Below the pieces are notes generated by a model. That model did not search any database, was not told the DNA's origin, and saw only the letters and a program-made list of their open reading frames with translations. Position numbers and translations under genes: made by a program. Positions 13,201 through 23,469 of a stretch of DNA of 64,000 nucleotides are shown here, piece after piece (the first letter of the stretch is position 1; the number at the start of each line of letters is the position of its first letter). Source of the DNA: Ipomoea triloba (lineage: Eukaryota > Streptophyta > Magnoliopsida > Solanales > Convolvulaceae); NCBI RefSeq assembly GCF_003576645.1, contig NC_044922.1, positions 24,231,385 to 24,295,384 on the forward strand, in the 5' to 3' direction.

Positions 13201-14557
13201 CATGTTGTCCAAATTGACACAGGAGGCCCCTGAGTACGTGTCTAAGATCGCACGAATTGAAGAGATCGGGTCGCCGAGCATTGATGTTATTGAGGTCCGA
13301 CCGGTTGAGATAAGCGAGCCAGATTGGATGTACGATTTGAAAAATTACATTGCTAATGGCACCTTACCAGATGACACCACCAGGGCGAAGAAAGTCAGAC
13401 TGAGAGCACCACGCTTCCAATTGATCGATGGCAAACTCTACAAGCGGTCGTATGGCGGACCGCTCTTGAGGTGTCTGACCAACGATGAGGCCAAGATTGT
13501 GATTGAGGAAGTTCATGAAGGCATTTGTTCGGCTCACCAAGGACCAAGGACGCTGGCGCAAAAAATCATCCTGCTAGGATACTATTGGCCCTCAATCAAC
13601 TTGGATTGCGAACAGTACGTTCGGCGATGCGCTACTTGTCAAGAATTTCACCGATTGCCCGGTCGACCAGCCACATATTACCAACCGATCAGCGAGGTAA
13701 TACCCTTTGCAAGATGGGGAGTTGATTTGATCGGAGCATTCCCAATGGCAGCCGGTCGGAAGAAATATGTGATCGTGGCCATTGATTATTTCACCAAGTG
13801 GGTAGAAGCAGAAGTATTAGCAACCATCACTTCGCAGCAGTGCCAAAAGTTTCTCTGGGAAAAGGTAATCACTCGGTTCGGGGTTCCGGTCTACCTAATC
13901 ACTGACAACGGGACGCAATTTGATAGTCAGCCGTTCAAAAGCTTCATGGCTAAACTAGGCATCAGGCACACCCGAGCGGCCGTAGCATACCCACAAGCTA
14001 ACGGACAAGTGGAGAACACCAACCGAACGATCCTCGACGGACTGAAGAAGAAATTACAAAGTGCGGGTCGAGGCTGGGTAGAAGAGCTCCCGTATGTTCT
14101 TTGGACCTACCGAACCACTCCGCGACGGGCAACCAACGAAACACCTTTCTCGTTGGCCTACGGATTCGAAGCAAGGGTGCCGATTGAAGTATGGCTCCCT
14201 ACTGCTCGGGAAAGGAATTACCAGCCGGAGGAAAATGACGAGTTGCAAGGTGCAGAGCTTAACTTCATCGATGAGAAAAGAGACATGGCGGCACGAAGAA
14301 TGATTGAGTACCAGAAGGCCGCCAAAACTTACCATGACGGACGGGTGAAACCACGTTACTTTCAAGTCGGCGACTTGGTAATCCGACGGAGAGAAGCTAG
14401 TAAACCAACCGAACAAGGAAAATTTGCTAAGAAATGGGAAGGGCCCTACAAAGTCGCAGCAGTAGTCCAACCCGGCACCTACAAATTAGAGACTCTCTCC
14501 GGTCAACTGATTGACCGGGTGTGGAACTCCGAACACCTCATACAATTCTACAAGTAG
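10262..14557 (+). CDS. pol polyprotein: PR-RT-RH-aRH-IN
   Basis: An open frame in the same phase as the end of gag, directly after its TAG. The first Met is at 10388 (1389 aa from there). Domains counted from that Met: aspartic protease with DTGSS near 55; tandem-repeat linker about 190-380; reverse transcriptase with AYVDDM near 538; RNase H; a second archaeal-type RNase H (STDGSSSKKGCGGGVV, NNEAEYEALL); integrase with an HHCC finger (C-x2-C = CATC), DDE residues in WGVDLIGAF, TDNGTQF and NGQVENTNRT, and a C-terminal GPYKVAAVV block. The catalytic motifs look intact. The linker and the start of RT contain in-frame 42-bp duplications that are probably assembly errors, so the real protein is likely shorter. 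Confidence 0.92.
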   Translation, partial: KAPGPHGSSDDKAAGKKLVIHVIYGGPEGGDSSRQRKQWARNLYVGSVHSEPREKKKRVEPIFFTDEDLPIHGEANSDSLVITMDINGTDVQRILVDTGSSVNILYFDVFTRLGLSTDQLTPIRTPLSGFTGDSIEAEGVISLNVELGAQPNVLMTTMEFVVVKLKCIHNAILGRPGISQAGAIISMNHLSMKFHTPNGIGVVRGDQRAARQCYVQAVKQSDREDARIHTISQQVDQGEDKEKPQPQQVDQGEDKEKPQPASENQGEDKEKPQPASEIQGEDKEKPQPASEMEEIMLDPPQPASEMEEIMLDPRQPASEMEEIMLDPSRPERVVKIGRNLPVGLREDIIKVLQKFKNIFAYIIKVLQKFKNIFAWGPEDMQKFKNIFAWGPEDMLGVDRSVICHRLSIQPVDRSVICHRLSIQPGFKPVKQKKRHLSSERREFVKKETATLLAVGHIREVLYPEWLANVVLAPKPPTWRMCVDYTDLNRACPKDPYPLPNPDQMVDETAGCELLSFMDAFKGYHQIFMCKEDEEKTAFITPEGVFCYVVMAFGLRNSGATYQRMVNKLFKGLLGSTMEAYVDDMLVKSRSKETHPTDLARAFRVMETFNLRLNPSKCAFAVQTGKFLGFMMTGRGIEPNPEKVRAIMEMQSPRSVKDVQRLTGRLAALSRFLSKSAEKSLPFFQILKKSNGFEWTPACQSAFDDLKAYLSSSPVLSKPEKDETLSIYLAVSDRAVSSVLVREETKGVQKPIYYVSKALQVPELRYTKFEKTVFALWVTARKLATYFQAHPVVVLTDQPLGTILRNPTSSGRLIKWAMMLTQFAIEYKPRPAIKAQALADFIVECTARDPEPDRPTALEEPWWEASTDGSSSKKGCGGGVVLTSPEGFKIYQALIFKFRPTNNEAEYEALLGGVRLARQQMKADRLRLRSDSRLVIGQLSGTIEAKEERMIQYKDVALELLQQFDKYELIQVPRTENTDVDMLSKLTQEAPEYVSKIARIEEIGSPSIDVIEVRPVEISEPDWMYDLKNYIANGTLPDDTTRAKKVRLRAPRFQLIDGKLYKRSYGGPLLRCLTNDEAKIVIEEVHEGICSAHQGPRTLAQKIILLGYYWPSINLDCEQYVRRCATCQEFHRLPGRPATYYQPISEVIPFARWGVDLIGAFPMAAGRKKYVIVAIDYFTKWVEAEVLATITSQQCQKFLWEKVITRFGVPVYLITDNGTQFDSQPFKSFMAKLGIRHTRAAVAYPQANGQVENTNRTILDGLKKKLQSAGRGWVEELPYVLWTYRTTPRRATNETPFSLAYGFEARVPIEVWLPTARERNYQPEENDELQGAELNFIDEKRDMAARRMIEYQKAAKTYHDGRVKPRYFQVGDLVIRRREASKPTEQGKFAKKWEGPYKVAAVVQPGTYKLETLSGQLIDRVWNSEHLIQFYK
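10956..11532 (+). repeat. Series of exact 42-bp tandem duplications in pol
   Basis: From 10956 to about 11250 the sequence is periodic at exactly 42 bp. Markers: ctcaacaag at 10956 and 10998; ccaagg at 11011, 11053 and 11095; ccagcttcag at 11081, 11123, 11165 and 11207. Three further, unrelated 42-bp units are then each duplicated: acattatcaa at 11301/11343, cagaagttca at 11318/11360/11402, and tgtcgaccgg at 11449/11491. All keep the frame because 42 is 14 codons. See findings for why an assembly origin is favoured. Confidence 0.9.
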
Positions 14558-16300
14558 TGTAGGGTGACTAGCATCATACTTGTACTCGGATGGTTAAATG
14601 AAGATTTTCCTACTAATATCGTTGTAAGATTCACCGACCCCGGTCGGAATTGCTTTACGTCGCTCCAAAAAAAAAAAAAAAAAAAAAAAAAAAANGGAGG
14701 AACGCATGATACAATACAAGGACGTTGCCCTGGAGTTGTTACAACAGTTCGACAAGTATGAGTTGATCCAGGTGCCCAGAACGGAGAACACAGACGTTGA
14801 CATGTTGTCCAAATTGACACAGGAGGCCCCTGAGTACGTGTCTAAGATCGCACGAATTGAAGAGATCGGGTCGCCGAGCATTGATGTTATTGAGGTCCGA
14901 CCGGTTGAGATAAGCGAGCCAGATTGGATGTACGATTTGAAAAATTACATTGCTAATGGCACCTTACCAGATGACACCACCAGGGCGAAGAAAGTCAGAC
15001 TGAGAGCACCACGCTTCCAATTGATCGATGGCAAACTCTACAAGCGGTCGTATGGCGGACCGCTCTTGAGGTGTCTGACCAACGATGAGGCCAAGATTGT
15101 GATTGAGGAAGTTCATGAAGGCATTTGTTCGGCTCACCAAGGACCAAGGACGCTGGCGCAAAAAATCATCCTGCTAGGATACTATTGGCCCTCAATCAAC
15201 TTGGATTGCGAACAGTACGTTCGGCGATGCGCTACTTGTCAAGAATTTCACCGATTGCCCGGTCGACCAGCCACATATTACCAACCGATCAGCGAGGTAA
15301 TACCCTTTGCAAGATGGGGAGTTGATTTGATCGGAGCATTCCCAATGGCAGCCGGTCGGAAGAAATATGTGATCGTGGCCATTGATTATTTCACCAAGTG
15401 GGTAGAAGCAGAAGTATTAGCAACCATCACTTCGCAGCAGTGCCAAAAGTTTCTCTGGGAAAAGGTAATCACTCGGTTCGGGGTTCCGGTCTACCTAATC
15501 ACTGACAACGGGACGCAATTTGATAGTCAGCCGTTCAAAAGCTTCATGGCTAAACTAGGCATCAGGCACACCCGAGCGGCCGTAGCATACCCACAAGCTA
15601 ACGGACAAGTGGAGAACACCAACCGAACGATCCTCGACGGACTGAAGAAGAAATTACAAAGTGCGGGTCGAGGCTGGGTAGAAGAGCTCCCGTATGTTCT
15701 TTGGACCTACCGAACCACTCCGCGACGGGCAACCAACGAAACACCTTTCTCGTTGGCCTACGGATTCGAAGCAAGGGTGCCGATTGAAGTATGGCTCCCT
15801 ACTGCTCGGGAAAGGAATTACCAGCCGGAGGAAAATGACGAGTTGCAAGGTGCAGAGCTTAACTTCATCGATGAGAAAAGAGACATGGCGGCACGAAGAA
15901 TGATTGAGTACCAGAAGGCCGCCAAAACTTACCATGACGGACGGGTGAAACCACGTTACTTTCAAGTCGGCGACTTGGTAATCCGACGGAGAGAAGCTAG
16001 TAAACCAACCGAACAAGGAAAATTTGCTAAGAAATGGGAAGGGCCCTACAAAGTCGCAGCAGTAGTCCAACCCGGCACCTACAAATTAGAGACTCTCTCC
16101 GGTCAACTGATTGACCGGGTGTGGAACTCCGAACACCTCATACAATTCTACAAGTAGTGTAGGGTGACTAGCATCATACTTGTACTCGGATGGTTAAATG
16201 AAGATTTTCCTACTAATATCGTTGTAAGATTCACCGACCCCGGTCGGAATTGCTTTACGTCGCTCCAAAAAAAAAAAGAAAAAAAAAAGAGGTCGGTCGG
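14558..16300 (+). repeat. Perfect 1,571-bp duplication of the pol 3' end
   Basis: 13096-14666 reappears at 14696-16266 with no difference that I can find. Copy 1 ends in a 28-base A run and an n (14695). Copy 2 continues past an interrupted A run into unique sequence. Copy 2 contains an open frame 14706-16157 that repeats the aRH tail and all of integrase. This looks like two contigs joined without merging their overlap, so the second integrase should not be counted as a gene. Confidence 0.9.
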
Positions 16301-16317
16301 CCGAAGTAAGGAGCAAG

Positions 16318-16620
16318 CGTTTTTCCCGGCTCTTTCGTTTGAGGTTTTGCCCGGTGAGTTATCCCGGCCCTACCTGCACGATTTTAACCGGTCGAGTTGT
16401 GACTAAGTTCACTTGATTATTTCCCGGCTCTTTCGTTTGAGGTTTTGCCCGGTAGTGTTATCCCGGGCCTACCTGCACGATTTTAACCGGTCGAGTTGTG
16501 ACTAAGGTCACCTATTGATTTTTCGACCTGTTCGTTTGAGGTCTTTTTTCAATTGAGCTGTCTCAGCTCTACTTCAACAATCCTGCTCGGTCGGCGTTAT
16601 GGTTGAGACCACTTACTGAC
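16318..16620 (+). repeat. Three imperfect ~98-bp tandem repeats
   Basis: Units start near 16325 (cccggctctttcgtttgagg), 16423 and about 16520. The first two are close and the third diverged (gacctgttcgtttgagg). They lie just downstream of pol in the untranslated region of the retrotransposon. The stretch from 16620 to 17062 has no coding signal but is rich in ggtcggtc words. Confidence 0.7.
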
Positions 16621-17062
16621 TTTGGAAATTATCACTTAAAGATTTTTTCCAATTGAAATTTTGGCAGACCGACCGCTACGGTCCTGCCCGATCGTCCAAG
16701 TCGGTCATACCCACTTGACACTAATCTTTAGTGTGCGAATAAAAGCCTTCCCCATTGGGTACTCTACGCGGCTCGAGGACCAACTATCACACTTAAAACT
16801 TTCCTTTTTTTTTTTGCAGTCCATTTCCTATATGTTTGTAGGACAAGTATCAATACGACCGGAGTGGAGGACACCCAGTCGGTCGGATATAAAAACATGA
16901 AGATTAAAAGTTAAAGGAAGACTACATGAAGCAAGGAAATAAAGAACTATTTTAAGCAAAATAGCAAGTCTGACCGACACAGTAACGGGGTCGGTCTCCC
17001 AGGCACTAGTAGTTCAAGTCTGGAAGGAAAGGAAAACGAACTAAGAAGAGTGAATCAGAAAG

Positions 17063-19139
17063 TTAAGGGACATGACTCCGGGAGTCAGCAGTATACGGGT
17101 CGGTCGAACCTACAGGAGGATCACTGAAGGGCTCTGGACCAGGCGGAGGAATCTGCTCAGGTAGCAATTCACGGACCGACTCCCAATCCTCAATACCATC
17201 TGCGAGTGCCTGGTGAACAGACTCTTGCATAACATATTTCCCTCGATGGAAACCCCAGGCGGTCACCCGACGTAGCGCCTGCAGACCTACGGGGTCCTGA
17301 TGTAGTGTTTGGAGTAGAGGGGCAATAGCATCTTCAGACGAGCAAAAAGACTTGACCAGGGCAGGCAGATCGGCCGGTCGGGATGGGTAGAGCGTGGCGG
17401 CGTCCCGAAAGAATTGATCAAAGTCGGGATATCGATTCAGAGATTCAATATGAGCCTCCAGGTGCCTCACTTTCTCCTTGAGTTCCCTTATTTCTTGATC
17501 ACGATTTGTAACATCGACAGTCGCCCGGACAAACAACTCGGCAGCCCCACTAGCAGCCTGACATGGGCGCAAATAGATATGGTGAAAACCAATTAACTAA
17601 AAACAGAGAGAGATGGAAGGAGCGAGTGGTAGTTAATAAATGAAGCAAGTACCTGGGATATGTGATGGGCAACCTGCCCCGCCACATAGTCGGTCTTCTC
17701 ATTGACAAAGTCCTCGGGTGGAGGACTCATCTTGAAAAGCATATTGAACATCTCTGGTAGACTAAAAGCGCCACGGGCAAGTGCATCAGCGAGTCCAGGC
17801 TTCACCCCAGTCAGCCGGGCCCTCTTGGGGTCGGCAACATGAACATCCGTAGGCGGGTCGGCCTCCGCCATCTCCATGGGGCGCTTCCCAGTCGACTTGG
17901 TCTGGTCGGGGGCAACAAAGGAACCTGATTGGCGAGAGTCCAGAGGCGGATGACCAGCAGTGTGTTGGTCTGCGGAGGAAGTTGTCGATTTCCTCTTGAT
18001 AACAACCTTCAGACTTCTTGAGGTTTGACCCCCAGTTGAAGTCTTCCCACCTAGCCCGGCTAGCTTATTCAAGTCGTCGTCAAACTCCATTATTTTTGGA
18101 CCTGCACAACATGCAAAAGAGTTAGAAATTACAGGAAGACGAGTTGTAAAATCTCGACCAACTGACCGACCGACCCACCGCCTGCAATAGTCTGACCAGA
18201 GGACCCGTAGACTGGAGGAGGAAGTCGCGCCGCTGCAAAAGCCTTTGGAGAATGGTACTGACCCCAAGAATAGGACTCGGTTGAAATCTTATCGACAGCA
18301 GCACGGATCTCCGGGGTCTCAGATGGTGGCGTGCACTTACTCAACCGAGTATACCACTTGTTCTTAAAAGGCGGATCATCACTCAAGAGAACCCGAAGAT
18401 ATTTCCCTTTCCACCCGCGATTATTATCAGGCAGGTCGACAATTTTTCCAACCGGTCCGCGACATTGGATCATGACGAAACAGCCGCTACAACTTTTTCC
18501 TATGGCCTTCACCACATGGAGAAAATTGAATAGATCAATTGTACAAGGAACCTGATGTTGCTTGCAGATCTGGGGGAAGCATGCGAGTATTCGATGGGCA
18601 TTTGGCGCTATCCGGCCCGGGACTATATTATAGTGCTTCGCAAAGTCAACCAAGAACGGGTCGAGCGGGAATCGCAGACCGGCCTTCAATGAGTCAAGGT
18701 GAACACCTATCCATCTCCTGCTGTGGCAATAAACAATTCTGGCCAAGCTCCTGTCCACTTTGTAGTTAACCCCTGTTCCAAGAAGCTTTCCGACCTGCTC
18801 CTCCTCTCTAGCAGTTATTTCGGTCGGGGTGTCATCAGCGCCCAACTCAACGTCATTACCACCCGTTGTTTTTGGCTTGCTGATGGATTTCCCTTTGGGC
18901 TTAGATGAACTACCTTCCCCCTTTTGCACCTTTTTCTTCGGCGGGGCCTTTGACGAAGTGGACTGAAGAGGAGCAGTTGGACGGGCCTTGGCCGGTCTCC
19001 CTCCGACCGGTCGGGCTTCAACAACTTCCACGTCGTCGGAGTGACCGGGTGACGACCCACCGGACTCACTAATCACCTCGTTATCATATTGATCGTCGTA
19101 ATCCCGAGCAGAGTAGTTTTGGCTATCATCTGAAGACAT
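17063..19139 (-). CDS. Spliced antisense gene of the Tat retrotransposon
   Basis: Three coding exons on the minus strand: 19139-18179 (18167 also possible), 18101-17653 and 17557-17063. All introns are GT-AG and phases agree, giving about 634 aa. The ATG lies one base after a strong acceptor (tgtatgtgcag), implying a leader intron. Residues about 1-115 are acidic, Ser/Lys-rich and disordered. About 115-260 match the 'putative gypsy type transposon' family (Transposase_28-like: GLRFPLDPFLVDFAKHYNIV, PNAHRILACF, NNRGWKGKYL). The last exon begins with a coiled coil (QEIRELKEKVRHLEAHIESL). Extra antisense ORFs between pol and the 3' LTR are known in Tat elements, but their function is not established. 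It resembles neither an envelope protein nor a known enzyme. Confidence 0.85.
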
Positions 19140-20260
19140 GCTGCACATACAAAAACATGCGAGAAGTTAACAAGTGGAAATCACAGGTTGGTCAAACTCA
19201 TTATGGCAAAGCTACAATCACACTCAACGACCCAATATACTACAGCAAAGTGATATTAGCAAGATGAACATGACAAAACCAGCGGAAAGCGGAGCAAGGC
19301 CGAATGACTGGTCGGCTGGTCGGTCTTGGTGACCGGTCGATCAAAAAAAAAAAAAAAAAGAAAGAAAAAAAGTAGTCACAATGGAGCAAGAGTTCAACAA
19401 CAAGAACGATAGCAAACAAAGAAGGTGATGTGTCCACATGCATAAACCAACCAATTGGCCTGACCACTTGACCGGTCGACCGGGCACATCAAATAGACAA
19501 CTACAACATCAATTGGTCAACAACGGATCAACAACAACAAACAATGTGAAGGTACCAATCGACCGAAAAAAAAAAAAAAAAGTTGACCGACCGGTCAAAA
19601 AAGAAAATATATATATATATGTTTCAAATTGACCGACCGGCCGAAATATTGGCCGGTCGGCCAAATTTAAAACATATATTGTTTTGTGTTTTTGGTTGAC
19701 CGTCAATCGGTCAACCAAAAACACAATACTTTATATATTATTAAAAAAAAAAAAGGAGGAAAAGCTGTGAAATGGCGAAACAGCAACAAAAATATGTATA
19801 TCATGCATGGTGGCAATATCATTAACAAAAGTATGTATATATGTTTTTTATATATATGTATACAAAAAAAAAAAAAAGGGGGAAAAGGGAAAAACAAGTT
19901 ACGAAGCAGAAGTAGCAATCACATATTCACATTTATATATGTTTTCATCTTTTAACATTGAAAGAAAGAAAGAAGCAAATGGAAAAGAAGGTGGACCTAC
20001 GTGGTGATAATCAGCAGCAAATTCGTGTGTGGCTTGGGCGGTCGGTACAGCGCAACAGAACAACAAGGATAGAAGAAAATTTTTGTTTTTGATGTTCTTG
20101 AAGACTAGGGTCCGGTCAGCCAAGGAAGTAGAAAAGGAAAAAATAAAACAAGGCAAATACAAGAATGCAAAAGGAAAGAAAAAGAAAAGATGGAAAAAAT
20201 TACCTTGTAAATTGAAGAAAATCTCAGAAGGTGCAGGCTGATCAAAGGAAGACTGAAGTA
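19140..20260 (-). other. Predicted 5' leader and leader intron of the antisense gene
   Basis: On the minus strand a donor (caatttacaag|gtaatttttt) lies near 20202 and an acceptor (ttgtatgtgcag) at 19141-19143, one base before the start codon. This predicts a short leader exon from about 20258 and a 1.06-kb leader intron. The interval carries A-rich tracts, TA repeats and ggtcggtc palindromes, and no long conserved reading frame. Confidence 0.6.
19685..19725. repeat. Perfect 18-bp inverted repeat (hairpin)
   Basis: Left arm tgtgtttttggttgaccg (19685-19702), 5-nt loop tcaat, right arm its exact reverse complement (19708-19725). A second, shorter inverted repeat (gaccgaccggcc / ggccggtcggcc) lies just upstream, around 19632-19663. 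Both sit in the predicted leader intron of the antisense gene. Confidence 0.9.
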
Positions 20261-20284
20261 AAAAGTGAAGAAAATCAAAAGGCC

Positions 20285-20292
20285 TATTTATA
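20285..20292 (-). promoter_or_regulatory. TATA box of the antisense gene
   Basis: On the minus strand cctccTATAAATAggcc, resembling the LTR TATA context (tataaatagg). It lies about 1.15 kb upstream of the antisense start codon and about 300 bp from the 3' LTR, in the right place to drive the antisense transcript. Confidence 0.65.
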
Positions 20293-20575
20293 GGAGGCTA
20301 ATGGGCCCAGAAGTTGAAGGGTTGGCCCGGTTACGTGGAAGGCTCAGATCACGCCACATGTCACTCCAACAAATGTATACCGTCCGATTAGAATTTTTTA
20401 ACATGAGTGAAGGCCGGAATTACCAGCTGTAGGGCGACCGACCGGGAAGAATACTGTAGATCGACCGGGAGGACTAACGGTAGACTGACCGAGTGGAATT
20501 TTGTTCGTGACATGTTGATTGGAGCAAATTACAAGGAAATTATTCTCACTTCTCGAACCCAACGATTCTCGTGGA

Positions 20576-20595
20576 TTCAAGAAGTGGGGGACTCG
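20576..20595 (+). other. Polypurine tract
   Basis: The purine-rich stretch aagaagtggggga immediately precedes the 3' LTR and would prime plus-strand synthesis. Confidence 0.6.
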
Positions 20596-21644
20596 TGATG
20601 GGTAAATACGCACAAAGGACTGACCCGTATTGTAACACCCCAATTTTCAACTCTTACATTTATTACAAAATCCGTAATAAAACGCTGCGGAAGCTTACAT
20701 CATATCAACAGAAAACCGGGTGCTACCGCCACACCTAGAGTGAATTCTATCACCTCTTTGACAAACTCCACTCTAAGTGCACAGGCTAAACTTACAACAT
20801 TAATAACAATCCATGTCTACATCAAAGAGTAGACCTCAACCTGTACTTCCCTACACGTATAGCCGCTCCGACAAGAAGTCACCCGACCAGTCCGTCATAG
20901 CCATCAACCCGACCGGAATAAATCACTTGTGATCAACCGTACCGCCCGTATCGATAGGCCTTGTGACAAAAATGCTCTCGGATCACCCTTGGAGTCGCCC
21001 CGACGGAAACACACCCGACCGGTCTACCGTAGGATGACCGGTCTACGGTAGTATGACCGGTCGGTCAACAAGGTGACGCAACCTGCAAGCTGAAACCTTA
21101 TCTTACACAACAAGTAAAGCAGTCCAACTTGCGCCTGCAGGCCGGCGATTGACAACTTGCGGCTCTACAACCTCGACCAGTCAACCTACGCGTAGCCTGC
21201 AGAGTGACCGCCTGACCAAGCCAACAAGAAGACGCCACGTCAAGCCACTTGCAGCTGGTGCATTAAATGCGTAGACCGACTTGATTTAGTATAAATAGGA
21301 GGGGTTTCCCCCTCACTTATAATCTCCATCTGATTGTAACCACTACTACGCACTACTTGTAATCTCACCCTACAACATCAATCTATATCACGGTCTACAC
21401 CCCGTGTAACCGTTCGCTCGTAATTCCCGCTCTGTACTTGCAACCTGACCACCCTACAATAGCAGCCTGCGCTATACCAAGCGGCCCGCTCGTAATCACT
21501 TACCGATCGGGATATTACTCAGCCTCGGACTGCCCGGTCGCCCTACGGTAGACCTACCGGCTGACCTACGAGCGCTCTCCCACTTATTCACAAACATACG
21601 TATTCGTAGTGTAATCGTAACCCCCGGTTCCATTTACGCTATCA
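20596..21644 (+). repeat. 3' LTR of the Tat element, interrupted
   Basis: The same 819-bp LTR as at the 5' end, plus a 225-bp insertion and its 5-bp duplication. The TATA box and TG...CA ends are kept. Confidence 0.95.
20631..20855. mobile_element. Solo LTR nested in the 3' LTR
   Basis: A 225-bp insert starting TGTAACACCCC and ending TTCCCTACA, flanked by CGTAT at 20626-20630 and 20856-20860. TG...CA ends plus a 5-bp duplication are the marks of an LTR left by recombination between two LTRs. The TGTAACACCCC start is common among plant Ty3/gypsy LTRs. Because it sits in a young LTR, it is younger still. Confidence 0.88.
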
Positions 21645-21689
21645 CTTGTGTAGTTGTAAGTTTGAAAAAATTATCCAAATACCACCATG

Positions 21690-21835
21690 TTTTTTATTTT
21701 AAAAAATTATCCCCTCATGGGGATTGACCAAATAGTTTGCTCCATTCACATGGGTGGGTATCAAACCCCAACCTCATGCTTAAGGGACAAGGTTTCAAAC
21801 CACCACACCAACCATGTTGGTTAGATGCTAAAATG
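21690..21835 (-). mobile_element. Possible tRNA-derived SINE remnant
   Basis: Read on the minus strand, gttggtgtggtggtttgaaa and later ggttggggtttgatacccac resemble degenerate pol III A- and B-box sequence. No poly-A tail or target duplication is clear, so this is tentative. Confidence 0.35.
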
Positions 21836-23460
21836 ATTATACGTGAATGTATGTTTGATTTTAGGAGTTGAATTTATGGTAAATTAGGATTTCCTCGTTG
21901 GTCTACTCTCTTTTTTCGTATGGAGTTCTTTCTCCATCTTTCTTTGACTCAAGTTCACAAAACAGTACCAAACAACATTCATGTTCACACAATTCATAAC
22001 ACAACTGAAAGGTTTGCATCATATCATTTTTACAATAAATGCAGTGGTATTTTGATAATTTTCTCTAATTTCAAAAATGCATTTTTTTTAACACTATAGA
22101 GTATTATTTTTAATAGTATTGCATTTTTTTGATAAACCTTAAAAGTTAAACCAAAAAACTAAATCTTAAATCTAAACTGTAAATACTAAACCCCAAGTAA
22201 TAAAAAGTGACTCATAAACAAAATTAGAAAGTGAAACACCAAACAAAATAAAAAAATTAATCCATAAACTCTAAAAGGTGTTCATAAGTGTGTTGCATTT
22301 TCAAGCTAGTAAAAAATGCAATGTATTGTGTTGAAAACTGTACTTTTAAAGTCGGAAAAAAAAAAAACTAAAATGACATCGCCATTTTTTTTCCTTTGAT
22401 CTGGTACTGATAGAGTTGGGTATATGGACGACTGAGATTTATTCTTATTTTTTTTCTTGATAAATACACACACACAAATATTTTGTACCCATGATGAGTG
22501 AAAATTCATGCCCAATATTAAAATATTTACAAATATAAATAATTAAAAATTATAGTTCATGATATATATAAGCAAATAATCTATGTATTATACACACAAA
22601 TATTTTGTACCCACGTATGATGCACGAAAATTCATGCCCAATATTAAAATATTGATAAATATAAATAATTACTCCGTAAAAATTATATTTCAAATTATAT
22701 ATACGCAAATAATATATGTATTATACACACACATATGATTTACCATTCACAGAAATTTAATTAAAATATAATCAATAGTTAAATTAATTATATAATGATT
22801 TTAATAAAATGCTAATTAAATAATAGGAAAAAGATATGATAAATGTAAGTAATGATGGAGTCATCAACGTTAGAATTAAATTATAAAAGAGTTATAACGG
22901 TGTAAGAGTAGTTTTGTTTAACAGGAATGTGGTAGGAACATATTTGTCCAATAAAATTGAAGTGTACAACATTTAAAGTAAAATGTATACCTTTATTAAC
23001 ATACAAAACAGTGAAAAACATACATAAATCAAGGATATAACTTGGATTGAGATTTATTATGTTTTTAGATTAGATACAAAAACACACACGCAGGGTCCAT
23101 TTAGAAACTCAAAAAATGACTTCCGAAAAATATTTTCTAAATTTCCAAATGAACCCTAAATTATATAAGAGTTAATAATGTTGTTTATAAGGTTCTAACA
23201 AAATGTATATATTGGTGTAATCATGTGCATTGATAACATGCACATTTTGATTTCTTCCTTTACAATGATAAGATATTACCATACTATCTTTCATTTTTAT
23301 GTACAAACTTTGGTAATAGAGTATTTCTTTAACTTATTATTATTCTTGACTCGTTTTATTACAAAATATTTGTCAACATAGTGCATTACACCAAAAAGGC
23401 TATTTAGCGGTGGTTAATTTGTTATTGCTGGAACTGCAAAAAGATAATGGTGCTTACTAC
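21836..23460. repeat. AT-rich intergenic with a ~122-bp tandem duplication
   Basis: No gene is seen. 22080-22320 is a 'taaaccctaaa'-like AT repeat similar to 61440-62640. About 22465-22735 contains two copies, about 122 bp apart, of a block with acacaaatattttgtaccca and attcatgcccaatattaaaa, plus the start of a third. The rest is unremarkable AT-rich sequence. Confidence 0.5.
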
Positions 23461-23469
23461 TACAAATTG

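Larger units (their letters stand above)
7521..21644 (+). mobile_element. Ty3/gypsy LTR retrotransposon, Tat lineage
   Basis: The element is bounded by LTRs starting TGATGGGTAA and ending CGCTATCA, with the target duplication CTTGT at 7516-7520 and 21645-21649. Order: 5' LTR, primer site, gag, protease, reverse transcriptase, RNase H, second (archaeal-type) RNase H, integrase, a long non-coding and antisense-coding region, polypurine tract, 3' LTR. The second RNase H and the extra antisense gene between pol and 3' LTR are known marks of the Tat branch. I count seven mismatches between the 819-bp LTRs once the nested insertion is removed, under 1 percent, so insertion was recent. The stated length is inflated by a 1.6-kb assembly duplication, the 42-bp repeats and a nested solo LTR. 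Confidence 0.95.

Noticed and set aside
10330..16070. Minus-strand frames under pol (for example 14054-14470, 11000-11328)
   Set aside because: Shadows of pol on the opposite strand. They repeat in the duplicated block and match no family.
14706..16157. Second integrase gene downstream of pol
   Set aside because: Identical to the pol 3' end and preceded by poly-A and an n, so best explained as a duplicated contig overlap.
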